From Rubrivivax sp. (GTDB lineage Bacteria > Pseudomonadota > Gammaproteobacteria > Burkholderiales > Burkholderiaceae_C), in contig JAJTDE010000038.1 of NCBI GenBank assembly GCA_021298085.1, forward strand, positions 1 through 54,713: a stretch of DNA of 54,713 bases, read 5' to 3'. Below the pieces are notes generated by a model, which saw only the letters and a program-made list of their open reading frames with translations, did no database searches and was not told the origin of the DNA. The translations under genes and the position numbers were made by a program. Of this stretch, positions 1 to 10,807 are shown piece after piece. Numbering within the stretch: position 1 is the stretch's first letter; each line of letters opens with the position of its first letter.

Positions 1-12
1 TACCATCGCCGC

Positions 13-777
13 ATGATGCTCAAGCTCCTGTACGGGTTCCATGCGGTGACGGTGCGGCTCAAGACCGCGCCCGCCAGCATCGTCGAACTCCACATCGATG
101 CGCAGCGCCGTGATGGCCGCATGCGCAGTTTTGTCGAGCGCGCCCAGGAAGCCGGCGCCCGTGTGATCGACAGCGACGACGAGCGCCTGCAGCGCCTGTG
201 CGGCAGCACCCGTCACCAGGGTGTGGTGGCGCGTGTGCAGCCCTTGCCGCAGCGCCATTCGCTGGACGACATCCTGGATGACGCCCATGCCGCCGGCGCC
301 GGGCCGGCCTGTGTGCTGGCCCTCGACGGTGTGACTGACCCGCACAACCTGGGCGCCTGCCTGAGATCGGCCGACGCCACCGGGGTGTCGGCGGTCATCG
401 CGCCGAAGGACCACGCGGTGGGTGTCAACGCGACGGTGGCCAAGGTGGCCAGCGGCGCCTCCGAGACCGTGCCTTACCTGATGGTGACCAACCTCGCGCG
501 CAGCCTGCTGGAGCTCAAGGAACGAGACATCACCGTGGTGGGCTTCAGCGACGATGCCGACGTTGACCTGTATTCGCTGGATCTGCGTGGCCCCGTGGCC
601 CTGGTGATGGGTGCCGAAGGGCGCGGGTTGCGGCCTGTCACGCGCAAGGCCTGTGATGTGGTGGCCAGCATCCCGATGGTGGGTGCGGTGGAGAGCCTGA
701 ATGTGTCCGTGGCCAGCGCGGTATGCCTCTACGAGGTGCTGCGCCAGCGCCGCGCGAACGCCACGCCAGAGAACTGA
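13..777 (+). CDS. rlmB: 23S rRNA (guanosine-2'-O-)-methyltransferase RlmB
   Basis: SpoU/TrmH-family 2'-O-methyltransferase, expected to methylate G2251 in the peptidyl-transferase loop of 23S rRNA using S-adenosylmethionine. The 254-residue protein has an N-terminal substrate-binding domain (about 1-85) and a trefoil-knot SPOUT domain. All three SpoU motifs are visible: DPHNLGA at 109-115, the GAEGRG block at 200-205 and IPMVGAVESLNVSVASAV from 220. Length is normal for the family (about 245-255). Two in-frame ATGs open the gene (13 and 16) and either may be used. Only 12 bases of upstream sequence are present, so an rnr neighbour, common in this order, cannot be checked. It converges on the permease genes after a 26-nt gap. 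Confidence 0.95.
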   Translation: MMLKLLYGFHAVTVRLKTAPASIVELHIDAQRRDGRMRSFVERAQEAGARVIDSDDERLQRLCGSTRHQGVVARVQPLPQRHSLDDILDDAHAAGAGPACVLALDGVTDPHNLGACLRSADATGVSAVIAPKDHAVGVNATVAKVASGASETVPYLMVTNLARSLLELKERDITVVGFSDDADVDLYSLDLRGPVALVMGAEGRGLRPVTRKACDVVASIPMVGAVESLNVSVASAVCLYEVLRQRRANATPEN

Positions 778-803
778 TCACCGGGCTGCGGTGGCTCAGC
801 CGC

Positions 804-1379
804 TCAAACCCAGCCTGCCACCCCGGCCACCGCACCCGCTGCCACCAGCCACACGGGGCTCAGGCGGGTCTTCTGCATCAGCAGCACGGTGGCCAGCACC
901 AGTGGCGCAGTCCCCCAGCGTGTGCGCGAGGGCTCGGTCAACACCCAGCCGGTGGACAGCAGCAGCCCCAGCGTGATGGGGGCCAGCCCTTCGGTGAAGG
1001 CCTGGTAGAGCCGCAGCGTCTGCGGCTGCCGTCCCCAGCGGCCCGCGGCGACCGCCACGACGGTGGACGGCAGCAGGCTGCCCGCCATGGTGGCCACCAC
1101 GCCCGCCAGCCCGGCGGTGTTGAAGCCGATCACCGCCACAAAGAGCACGTTGGGGCCCGGTGCCGCCTGCGCCAGGGCCACCGAGCCGCTGAACGTGGTG
1201 TCGTTCAACCAGCCGCGTTCCTGGACCACAAAGCGGTGCATCTCCGGCACCGTGGTGATGGCGCCCCCGATGGCCAGCAGCGACAGCATCGCAAAGTGCC
1301 CGAACAGTGCCCACCACGCTGTGGGTGCCCAGCCCAACGGGCCGGTCAACCAAGGCCCCAGGTCAGCGAGTGTGGCCAT
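804..1379 (-). CDS. Chromate transporter-family permease, second half-size subunit
   Basis: Hydrophobic 191-residue protein of the CHR (chromate ion transporter) superfamily. It has the CHR signature region near the N-terminus (an IGGAITTVPEMHRFVV stretch, then WLND and ALAQAAPGPN) followed by several membrane segments. The frame is open further upstream, but the ATG at 1379 lies 8 nt after the stop of the preceding CHR gene and gives the family-like N-terminus, so it is preferred. Together with that neighbour it forms a pair of short-chain CHR proteins, which in other bacteria work together as one transporter. The substrate is not proven by sequence; chromate/sulfate is the family expectation. 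Confidence 0.85.
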   Translation of the reverse strand: MATLADLGPWLTGPLGWAPTAWWALFGHFAMLSLLAIGGAITTVPEMHRFVVQERGWLNDTTFSGSVALAQAAPGPNVLFVAVIGFNTAGLAGVVATMAGSLLPSTVVAVAAGRWGRQPQTLRLYQAFTEGLAPITLGLLLSTGWVLTEPSRTRWGTAPLVLATVLLMQKTRLSPVWLVAAGAVAGVAGWV

Positions 1380-1387
1380 GGTGCGGT

Positions 1388-1984
1388 TCAGCCCCGCTGG
1401 CGGTGCCACGCCCACCCGCAGGCGGGCAGGGCCAGGGCCGGAAGCACCCACAGCAAGGGCCAGCGAAAGCCGCCGATGCAGGCCGCGGTCAGCACCACCA
1501 GAGCGCCGCTGACGACAAGCCCCAGGCGGTTATGGCGCAGCGCGCCCGACAGCTTGAAGGCCGTCGACAACACCATGCCGGCAGCCACCACCCCCATGCC
1601 CCGCAGCGCGTCCTGCACCCAGGGCCAGTGGCCCGCCTGCTGCACCGCGGCGGCCAGCACCAGCACGATGAGCAAGGGCGCCACCAGCAGGCCCGCCACG
1701 GCCGCGACCGCACCACGCCAGCCAAAGTGCGTGTCGCCGAACATCAGCGCCAGGTTGATGACATTGGGCCCAGGGAGCACCTGGGACAGCGACAGCAGGG
1801 CCAGAAACTCGGTCTTGCTGAGCCAGCGGCGCTCTTCCACCAGCACCCGCTGGGCCACGGGCAATACCCCGCCAAAACCTTGCAGCGCCAGCGCCTGGAA
1901 CGACCAGAACAGTTCGCGGCAGGAGGCCGGGGCCGGTGCCTGCGGCTCAGCCGCGCCCGGGCTGGCCGGCGCGCCGCCGCTCAC
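1388..1984 (-). CDS. Chromate transporter-family permease, first half-size subunit
   Basis: Half-size CHR protein of 198 residues. After a proline/alanine-rich start of about 20 residues it shows the CHR signature: FGGVLPVAQRVLVEERRWLS, then LSLSQVLPGPNVINLALMFG, followed by hydrophobic segments to the C-terminus. The start codon is GTG and overlaps the stop of the upstream dehydrogenase gene (GTGA), so the two are translationally coupled. The partner half follows 8 nt after its stop. One CHR domain per gene, rather than the fused long-chain form, defines the short-chain pair type. Chromate efflux is the textbook role, but many family members are untested. Confidence 0.87.
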   Translation of the reverse strand: MSGGAPASPGAAEPQAPAPASCRELFWSFQALALQGFGGVLPVAQRVLVEERRWLSKTEFLALLSLSQVLPGPNVINLALMFGDTHFGWRGAVAAVAGLLVAPLLIVLVLAAAVQQAGHWPWVQDALRGMGVVAAGMVLSTAFKLSGALRHNRLGLVVSGALVVLTAACIGGFRWPLLWVLPALALPACGWAWHRQRG

Positions 1985-2994
1985 GCGCTGCGGCCCTTGC
2001 GCAAGGCGTCAGGATTGACGATGTTCTGGGGTGTGCCGGCCGCAAAAGCCGCGACATTTTCGAAGGCGCTGCGGAAGTAGGCCTCGTAGCTGTTCTGCTC
2101 CACATACCCGATGTGCGGCGTGCAGACGGCGTTTTCCAGCCGCAGCAGGGGGTGGCCCTGAAGGATGGGTTCGCTTTCAAAGACGTCGACCGCCGCCATG
2201 CCAGGGCGGCCCCGGTTGAGGGCCGACACCAGCGCGTTTTCCTCGATGAGCTCTGCGCGCGAGGTGTTGACAAACAAGGCCGTGGGCTTCATCTGGGCCA
2301 GGTCGTCGAGCGAGATGAGGTGCCGCGTCGTGTCGGTCAGGCGAACGTGCACCGTGAGCACATCGGCCAGCCTGAACAGCGATTCGCGGTCCGCGCAGAC
2401 CTCGTAGCCGTCGGCCAGGGCTCGCTGCCGGGATTCCGCGCTGGCCCAGACGATGACCCGCATGCCGAAGGCCTTGGCATAACCGGCCACCAGCGAGCCG
2501 ATACGGCCGTAACCCCAGATGCCGATGGTCTTGCCGCGCAGCGCCATGCCCACGCCAAAGTTGGGCAGCATCGCGGCTGATTTCAGGCCACTCTGCTGCC
2601 AGGCGCCGTGCTTGAGGTTGCCGATGTACTGCGGCAGCCGCCGCATCGAGGCCAGGATCAGTGCCCAGGTGAGCTCGGCCGTCGAGATGGGTGAGCCTGC
2701 GCCGTCTGCCACGGCAATGCCCAGGTCGGTGCAGGCCTGGACGTCGATGTGGCCGCCCACGCGGCCTGTCTGCGCAATGAGCTTCAGGCGGGGAAGCTTT
2801 GCAAGCAGGCTGCGCGGAAACTGCGTGCGCTCCCGGATGGCCACGATCGCATCGGCGTCACGCAGGCGAACAGCCAACTGGCCGACGCCCTTGACCGTGT
2901 TGGTAAAGACCTTGGCGGTGAACGGCTCCAGGAGCGCGGCGCAATCGAGCTTGCGAACGGCATCCTGATAGTCGTCGAGGATGATGACATTCAT
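1981..2994 (-). CDS. D-2-hydroxyacid dehydrogenase family protein
   Basis: NAD-dependent 2-hydroxyacid dehydrogenase of 337 residues, in the phosphoglycerate dehydrogenase superfamily. The nucleotide-binding glycine motif is GYGRIG at 161-166. The catalytic triad is in place: Arg246 (NTSRAELI), Glu275 (DVFESEP) and His294 (CTPHIGY). There is no ACT or other regulatory domain, so it is probably not SerA itself; the substrate cannot be read from sequence. It is the first gene of a unit with the two CHR permease genes, joined by a GTGA overlap, so a role beside ion transport or stress is possible but unproven. Confidence 0.88.
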   Translation of the reverse strand: MNVIILDDYQDAVRKLDCAALLEPFTAKVFTNTVKGVGQLAVRLRDADAIVAIRERTQFPRSLLAKLPRLKLIAQTGRVGGHIDVQACTDLGIAVADGAGSPISTAELTWALILASMRRLPQYIGNLKHGAWQQSGLKSAAMLPNFGVGMALRGKTIGIWGYGRIGSLVAGYAKAFGMRVIVWASAESRQRALADGYEVCADRESLFRLADVLTVHVRLTDTTRHLISLDDLAQMKPTALFVNTSRAELIEENALVSALNRGRPGMAAVDVFESEPILQGHPLLRLENAVCTPHIGYVEQNSYEAYFRSAFENVAAFAAGTPQNIVNPDALRKGRSA

Positions 2995-3074
2995 GACAGT
3001 CGACGATTGTGCCTCCTGTCCATGCCTTGGGACACTGCTCGCGGACGCCTGAATGCCGGTGGCCCGGCGCGGGC

Positions 3075-3359
3075 TCAGCGCATTGTCAGGGTCTCGTCGC
3101 TGCTCTCGGTGAAGAGGGTGTCCAGCCCGGTGCGCAGCGCGTGGCGAATGGTGCAGCTGTCAGGGTCGTTGCCCGCCAGCGCCGCAAACAGCGAGTGCCT
3201 CAGGCGCCACAGGTTGTACGGGTCTTCAGCCCGTCTGACACATTCACGCAGCCACTCGCCGCGGGGGCCCGGAAGCCCGGCGGTGGCCACCATGAAGTCG
3301 AGCTTCAGGTCGACGAATGCTCTGCGGGCCGCCAGTCTGGCGAGGCGGTCCTGCGGCAT
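3075..3359 (-). CDS. Small hypothetical protein, sister of the next upstream gene
   Basis: Predicted 94-residue soluble protein that I do not recognise. The frame is open from 3536, but the ATG at 3359 avoids a low-complexity proline/alanine lead and starts after the stop of the upstream gene; it has a GAGGG stretch about 13 nt before it. It contains NLWRLRHSLFAALAG near residue 56, closely resembling ELWHLRASLFGLLAC in the gene just upstream, so the two are likely tandem paralogues. The protein looks helical, with many Arg and Leu. No catalytic motif or membrane segment is apparent. The start is uncertain. Confidence 0.6.
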   Translation of the reverse strand: MPQDRLARLAARRAFVDLKLDFMVATAGLPGPRGEWLRECVRRAEDPYNLWRLRHSLFAALAGNDPDSCTIRHALRTGLDTLFTESSDETLTMR

Positions 3360-3406
3360 CCCAACGCCGCCCTCGGTGCGGTAGCCCGGCTGCAACACCG
3401 TGGCCT

Positions 3407-3700
3407 CTACTGCAGTGCGGAGCGAGGATGCCCCGTACCGGAAAAATGGTGGTCCAGCAGGTGCAGCCGGCGCTCGGCCTCCGACTGGCTCAGGCTGCAG
3501 GCCAACAGGCCAAACAGCGACGCACGCAGGTGCCACAGCTCCCGCAGCGAGCGGGCGCGTTCAATCTTGATGGTGAGTTTCTCGCTGGCGGTGCCCGTGG
3601 TGCCTTCGAGGCAGGCCAGGAAATCCTTGCGGACCTTGGGCAGCTGCGACAGCGGCGGTGCCGATTCCAGCGGTGCGGGTGCCAGCACCCAGTACTTCAT
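3407..3700 (-). CDS. Small hypothetical protein, sister of the next downstream gene
   Basis: Predicted 97-residue protein of unknown function. The chosen ATG at 3700 has a good ribosome binding site (GGGAG, 4 nt upstream); the frame is open up to 3880 but that part reads as low-complexity non-coding sequence. It begins MKYWVLAPAP and has a helical second half with SLRELWHLRASLFGLLACSL, matching the LW-LR-SLF motif of the downstream gene. A 47-nt gap separates the two, and they are in different frames. One broken two-domain gene is an alternative reading, but the separate start signals favour two genes. The roughly 245 bases between this gene and lexA hold nothing recognisable. Confidence 0.65.
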   Translation of the reverse strand: MKYWVLAPAPLESAPPLSQLPKVRKDFLACLEGTTGTASEKLTIKIERARSLRELWHLRASLFGLLACSLSQSEAERRLHLLDHHFSGTGHPRSALQ

Positions 3701-3946
3701 CCGCTCCCAGCCCGATGAGGGCTCGCAGCGCAGTGAAGGCGGCTTGACTTCTCCTTTCAGCCGGCTGCTGTGGCCGGCGCGTGGCGAAGCCGCGCGGAGC
3801 GTCGAGAGGCGGGAAAGGGACAAACCGAACATGTCTGCTTTATCGGGCTGGCACACAACAACTTGAGAAGGAGTGTGCAAGCCCGGAGCAGCGGGCAGTC
3901 GGCTGAGAAGGGCCCCCAGGGCAGCGCAGATTGGCCTACAGAGGCC

Positions 3947-4666
3947 TCAGGACAAGGGCGTGGTTCTGATCAGGCCGACGGCCAGGCCTTCGAGCTCGAA
4001 GGGTTCAGATTCAGGGTGCACGATGATGGGCTTGAAATCGGGGTTTTCGGGCAGCAGTTCGATGTGATCGGGTGTGCGCAGGAAGCGCTTGACGGTGACT
4101 TCATCACCCAGGCGGGCCACCACGATCTGGCCGTTGCGGGCCTCGCGCGCCTGCTGGACGGCCAGCAGGTCGCCGTCAAGGATGCCGGCGTCTCGCATGC
4201 TCATGCCACGCACCCGCAGCAGGTAATCGGGCTTGCGGCTGAAGAGGCTGGGCTCGACGGTGTATTGCTGGTCGATGTGTTCCTGGGCCAAGATGGGTGA
4301 CCCGGCCGCCACGCGGCCGACCAGCGGCAGCGACAGAGGCGCCATACTTGCCGAGACCGCGTTGGAGACCGCACCCGACACCGCACCCGACACCGCACCC
4401 GACACCACACCCATCAGCGACGCACCCAGGGAGCGGCGTGCTGTGTCAGACTTCAGCCGGATGCCGCGGGAGGTGCCGCCCACCAGTTCGATGGCGCCCT
4501 TTCGCGCCAACGCCTGCAGATGCTCTTCGGCGGCATTGGCCGATTTGAAACCCAGCTCGGCGGCGATCTCGGCGCGGGTGGGGGGCGCACCCGTCTGGGC
4601 GATGGCGCGTTCCACCAGCTGGAGCACCTGCTGTTGACGCTCGGTGAGTTTGGGTGTGTCCGGCAT
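3947..4666 (-). CDS. lexA: LexA repressor
   Basis: SOS-response repressor and self-cleaving serine protease of the S24 family. From the ATG at 4666 it has 239 residues, against about 200 in E. coli. The N-terminal winged helix reads [24 protein letters not shown] and [19 protein letters not shown]. The Ala121-Gly122 cleavage site is in GRVAAGSP. The catalytic dyad is Ser156 ([14 protein letters not shown]) and Lys193 (DEVTVKRF), with the same cleavage-to-Ser and Ser-to-Lys spacing (35 and 37) as E. coli LexA. The extra length is a Gly-Ala-Val-Ser repeat in the linker before the cleavage site. Upstream ATGs at 4696 and beyond fall too close to or inside the LexA boxes; 4666 has AGGAG 11 nt before it. 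Two LexA boxes upstream indicate autorepression. Confidence 0.95.
   Translation of the reverse strand: MPDTPKLTERQQQVLQLVERAIAQTGAPPTRAEIAAELGFKSANAAEEHLQALARKGAIELVGGTSRGIRLKSDTARRSLGASLMGVVSGAVSGAVSGAVSNAVSASMAPLSLPLVGRVAAGSPILAQEHIDQQYTVEPSLFSRKPDYLLRVRGMSMRDAGILDGDLLAVQQAREARNGQIVVARLGDEVTVKRFLRTPDHIELLPENPDFKPIIVHPESEPFELEGLAVGLIRTTPLS
4365..4412. repeat. 12-bp tandem repeat inside lexA (4 copies)
   Basis: Four head-to-tail copies of a 12-base unit (plus-strand gacaccgcaccc); the two central copies are identical and the outer two differ by one base each. In the lexA frame each unit encodes four residues, giving an SGAV-type repeat in the linker between the DNA-binding and protease domains. 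Such arrays can change copy number by slippage while keeping the frame. Confidence 0.9.
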
Positions 4667-4702
4667 GGCGGCGGGGTCTCCTGGTGTGCTTGGCATGGCT
4701 GG

Positions 4703-4718
4703 CTGTCTTTTTGTCCAG
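4703..4718. promoter_or_regulatory. LexA operator (SOS box), lexA-proximal
   Basis: ctgtctttttgtccag fits the CTG-N10-CAG form of the LexA box (E. coli consensus CTGT-N8-ACAG). It lies 37 bases before the lexA start codon, beside a second, nearly identical box. It is expected to mediate lexA autorepression. Confidence 0.85.
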
Positions 4719-4721
4719 TGA

Positions 4722-4737
4722 CTGTATTTTTGTCCAG
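4722..4737. promoter_or_regulatory. LexA operator (SOS box), distal
   Basis: ctgtatttttgtccag is a second CTG-N10-CAG element, 19 bases centre to centre from the first, so both lie on about the same face of the helix. Paired boxes are typical of lexA itself. This one ends only 11 bases before the divergent asparaginase start, so LexA binding could also affect that gene. Confidence 0.85.
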
Positions 4738-4748
4738 ATTGCATTCCC

Positions 4749-5732
4749 ATGGCAAGCAACCCTTCTGATGCCGTACGGCCCATCGTCCCCTGCACGCTGA
4801 TCCTCGGCACCGGCGGGACCATCGCCGGCAACGCCGGCAGTGCCCACGACAACGTCGGCTACCGCTCGGCCGAACGCACGGCGCAGGAGCTGGTCGCGGC
4901 GGTGCCGGGCCTGCAGGGCCTGCCGCTGGAGGCCGTCCAGTTGTTCCAGACCGACAGCAAGGACATCACCCACGCCCATTGGTGGCAGTTGCGCGAGGCC
5001 TTGCGCCACGCACTGGCGCGCCCTGACGTGGGTGGGGTGGTGGTGACCCACGGCACCGACACGCTGGAAGAGACGGCTTACTGGCTGCACCGCACGCTGC
5101 ACGCCGACAAGCCCGTGGTGCTGACGGCGGCCATGCGGCCGGCCACCTCGCTGCAGGCCGACGGCCCGCAGAACCTGCTGGACGCCGTCACCCTGGCCCG
5201 GCAGGCGGGGGCGTGCGGGGTGCTGGCCGTGTTGGCCGGCCGGGTGCATGCTGGCCACGAATTGCGCAAGGTGCGGGCCTACCGCGTGGACGCCTTCAGC
5301 AGCGCCGACGAAGGCCCGCTGGCCTTGCTGGAGGAAGGCCAAGTGCGCCAGCTGCGGGCCTGGCCTGCGCCGGCCGATGCGTTGGCTGTGCTGGACGACA
5401 TGGCCGAGCCTGCCCAGTGGCCGTGGGTCGAGGTCGTCCACAGCCATGGTGGTGCCTCCGGCCGGGCGGTGGAAGCGCTGCTCAGTGCCGGTGTCGACGG
5501 GCTGGTGGTGGCGGCCACCGGCAACGGCACGGTGCATCAATCGCTGTTGGCGGCCTTGCGCCTGGCCGAGCAGCGCGGCGTGCCGGTGCTGCGGGCGACG
5601 CGCTGCGTGCTGGGCGGTCTGGTCGACGATGGCGCGTGGCCGCCGGCTGTCCGGGCGCTCACGCCCGCGCAGGCCCGGGTTGAATTGGTGTGCCGGCTGC
5701 TGGGCAGCGCGGGCCCCGCGCAGTGGCGTTGA
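4749..5732 (+). CDS. L-asparaginase family protein
   Basis: Asparaginase/glutaminase-superfamily amidohydrolase of 327 residues that converts asparagine to aspartate and ammonia. It shows the first active-site motif LGTGGTIAG (nucleophile Thr24) and the second, [12 protein letters not shown] (Thr103-Asp104). By alignment with E. coli AnsB from memory, the lysine of the Thr-Asp-Lys triad (K162) falls on a glutamine here and two residues near it are missing; similar changes occur in other proteobacterial homologues. There is no signal peptide, so it is probably cytoplasmic. It is divergent from lexA, and its start lies 11 bases from a LexA box, so its promoter must overlap the SOS operators. 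It could equally prefer another small amide. Confidence 0.88.
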   Translation: MASNPSDAVRPIVPCTLILGTGGTIAGNAGSAHDNVGYRSAERTAQELVAAVPGLQGLPLEAVQLFQTDSKDITHAHWWQLREALRHALARPDVGGVVVTHGTDTLEETAYWLHRTLHADKPVVLTAAMRPATSLQADGPQNLLDAVTLARQAGACGVLAVLAGRVHAGHELRKVRAYRVDAFSSADEGPLALLEEGQVRQLRAWPAPADALAVLDDMAEPAQWPWVEVVHSHGGASGRAVEALLSAGVDGLVVAATGNGTVHQSLLAALRLAEQRGVPVLRATRCVLGGLVDDGAWPPAVRALTPAQARVELVCRLLGSAGPAQWR

Positions 5733-5783
5733 ACGTGGCGTTGGAACGGCGGTTGAAGGCGCCCCAAGGCGCGCTGTCAGCCG

Positions 5784-7798
<2,015 letters not shown>

Positions 7799-7802
<4 letters not shown>

Positions 7803-8698
7803 CGGGTCAGCCCAGCGGCGAGTGCCTCGCGCGTCAGCAGCAGCACCTGGTCTTCCGTGGTCTGCGTGTGCAGCCAGAGGCCTTCCAGGCGCGGAAAGGC
7901 GGCGTCCAGGAAGGGGCGTTCGTGGCCGATTTCCAGCACCAGCGCTGCCGAGGGTTTCAGGTGATGGGCGGCCTGCTGCAGCAGCGGGCGGATGAAGTCC
8001 ATGCCGTCGTCACCGCCGGCCAGCGCCAGGGCGGGCTCGGCGCGGTATTCCGGGGGCAGGGCCTGCATCGACCGGCTGTTGACGTAGGGCGGGTTGCACA
8101 GGATCAGGTCGTACAGGCCCTGCGCCGCAGACAGTCCGTCACCCTGCAGCAGCCGGATGCGGGTGTCCAGTTCGTGGCGCTGACGGTTGATCCGGGCGAC
8201 GTCCAGCGCGTCGGCGCTGATGTCGGTGGCATCCACCTCGGCGTGGGGCCAGGCCATGGCGGCCAGGACCGCCAGGCTGCCGTTGCCGGTGCAGAGGTCG
8301 AGCACGCGGGGTGACGTGCCGCCGTCGTCCGGCGGCAGCACCCAGCTGTCCAGCGTGCCGTCGGCCAGCACCTCGGCGATCAGGCTGCGCGGGATGATGC
8401 AGCGTTCGTCGACGGTGAAGGGCACACCCTGCAGCCAGGCCTCGCCGGTGAGGTAGGCCGCGGGCTTGCGGCTGTCGATGCGCCGGGTGATCAGCGCGTC
8501 CACCGCTGCGGCCTGGGCCGGGCTGAGGGGCTGCTCGGCCACGCTGTCCAGGTCGTCCAGCGGCAGGCCCAGCGCCCACAGCACCAGCCAGGCGGCTTCG
8601 TCGAAGGCGGTGTGGGTGCCGTGTCCAAACGAAACGCCCGCCTGTTCAAGGCGGGCGCTGCTGGTGTGGATGGTCTGCAGCAGGGAGGTGGCGAGCAT
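7799..8698 (-). CDS. prmB: Ribosomal protein uL3 N5-glutamine methyltransferase PrmB
   Basis: S-adenosylmethionine-dependent methyltransferase of 299 residues that modifies a glutamine in ribosomal protein uL3. The SAM-binding motif VLDLCTGNGSLAV is at about 132-144, and the catalytic NPPY motif (LILCNPPYVNSRSM) is at 202-205. The N-terminal helical part (KPAAYLTGEAWLQGVPFTVD) and the IIPRSLIAE block resemble PrmB rather than PrmC. It ends in a 4-nt overlap with yheS and starts 24 nt after the pilU-type gene, so it is inside the same operon. The PrmC alternative is unlikely, because no prfA lies next to it. Confidence 0.93.
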
Positions 8699-8722
8699 GC
8701 GGTATGGGTTTGTCGCCGAGGC

Positions 8723-9928
<1,206 letters not shown>

Positions 9929-9961
9929 ACGCTCCTTGCAGGCACCCTTACCGCCCGATCA

Positions 9962-10786
9962 TCATGCGCGCAGAAGCTCATTGATGCTGGTCTTGGAGCG
10001 GGTCTGGGCGTCCACTTTTTTGACGATCACCGCGCAGTACAGGCTGTACTTGCCGTCGGCGCTGGGCAGGTTGCCGCTGACGACCACGCTGCCGGCCGGC
10101 ACGCGGCCATAGGTGACTTCGCCCGTGGCGCGGTCGTAGATCTTGGTGCTCTGGCCGATGTAGACACCCATGCTGATCACCGAGTTCTCCTCGACGATCA
10201 CGCCTTCCACGACCTCGCTGCGCGCGCCGATGAAGCAGTTGTCTTCAATGATGGTGGGGTTGGCCTGCAGCGGCTCCAGCACACCACCGATGCCCACGCC
10301 GCCTGACAAGTGCACGTTCTTGCCGATCTGCGCGCAGGAACCCACGGTGGCCCAGGTGTCGACCATCGTGCCTTCGTCCACGTAGGCGCCGATGTTCACG
10401 TAGCTGGGCATCAGCACGGCACCCTTGGCGATGTAACTGCCGCGGCGCGCCACAGCCGGGGGCACCACGCGCACGCCGGTGTCGCGCATCTGCTGCTCCG
10501 ACAGGTGCGCAAACTTTGTCTTGACCTTGTCGAAGAAGGCCAGGTCACCGCCGCGCATGATGGCGTTGTCGTTGAGCCTGAAGCTCAGCAGCACGGCCTT
10601 CTTGACCCACTGGTTGACCGTCCACTGGCCCACACCCTGGCGCTCGGCCACGCGGATGCGGCCCTTGTTCAGCTCGGCGATGACGTGTTCGACGGCGTCG
10701 CGGACTTTCGGGTCCGCGTTGGCGGGCGACAGCGAGGCGCGGCCTTCCCAGGCCAGGTCGATCAGGTTCTGCAGTTCTTGGCTCAT
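9962..10786 (-). CDS. dapD: 2,3,4,5-tetrahydropyridine-2,6-dicarboxylate N-succinyltransferase DapD
   Basis: Fourth step toward meso-diaminopimelate and lysine: transfers succinyl from succinyl-CoA to tetrahydrodipicolinate. The 274-residue length is exactly typical. The N-terminal helical domain ([20 protein letters not shown]) is followed by left-handed beta-helix hexapeptide turns ([40 protein letters not shown]) and the [17 protein letters not shown] block. It is 21 nt downstream of dapC and 33 nt upstream of pilU. DapC and DapD catalyse consecutive steps, which supports both calls. A dapE gene, often found next in related genomes, is not in the window. Confidence 0.97.
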   Translation of the reverse strand: MSQELQNLIDLAWEGRASLSPANADPKVRDAVEHVIAELNKGRIRVAERQGVGQWTVNQWVKKAVLLSFRLNDNAIMRGGDLAFFDKVKTKFAHLSEQQMRDTGVRVVPPAVARRGSYIAKGAVLMPSYVNIGAYVDEGTMVDTWATVGSCAQIGKNVHLSGGVGIGGVLEPLQANPTIIEDNCFIGARSEVVEGVIVEENSVISMGVYIGQSTKIYDRATGEVTYGRVPAGSVVVSGNLPSADGKYSLYCAVIVKKVDAQTRSKTSINELLRA

Positions 10787-10807
10787 GGTATGAAACGTTG
10801 GAGGTGT

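Noticed and set aside
723..2018. Plus-strand frame of about 430 codons across the chromate transporter genes
   Set aside because: It overlaps two clear CHR genes on the other strand and reads as low-complexity Arg/Gln/Pro sequence.
3701..3880. Extension of the small hypothetical gene to 3880
   Set aside because: The added 60 codons are low-complexity, and the ATG at 3700 has a good ribosome binding site.
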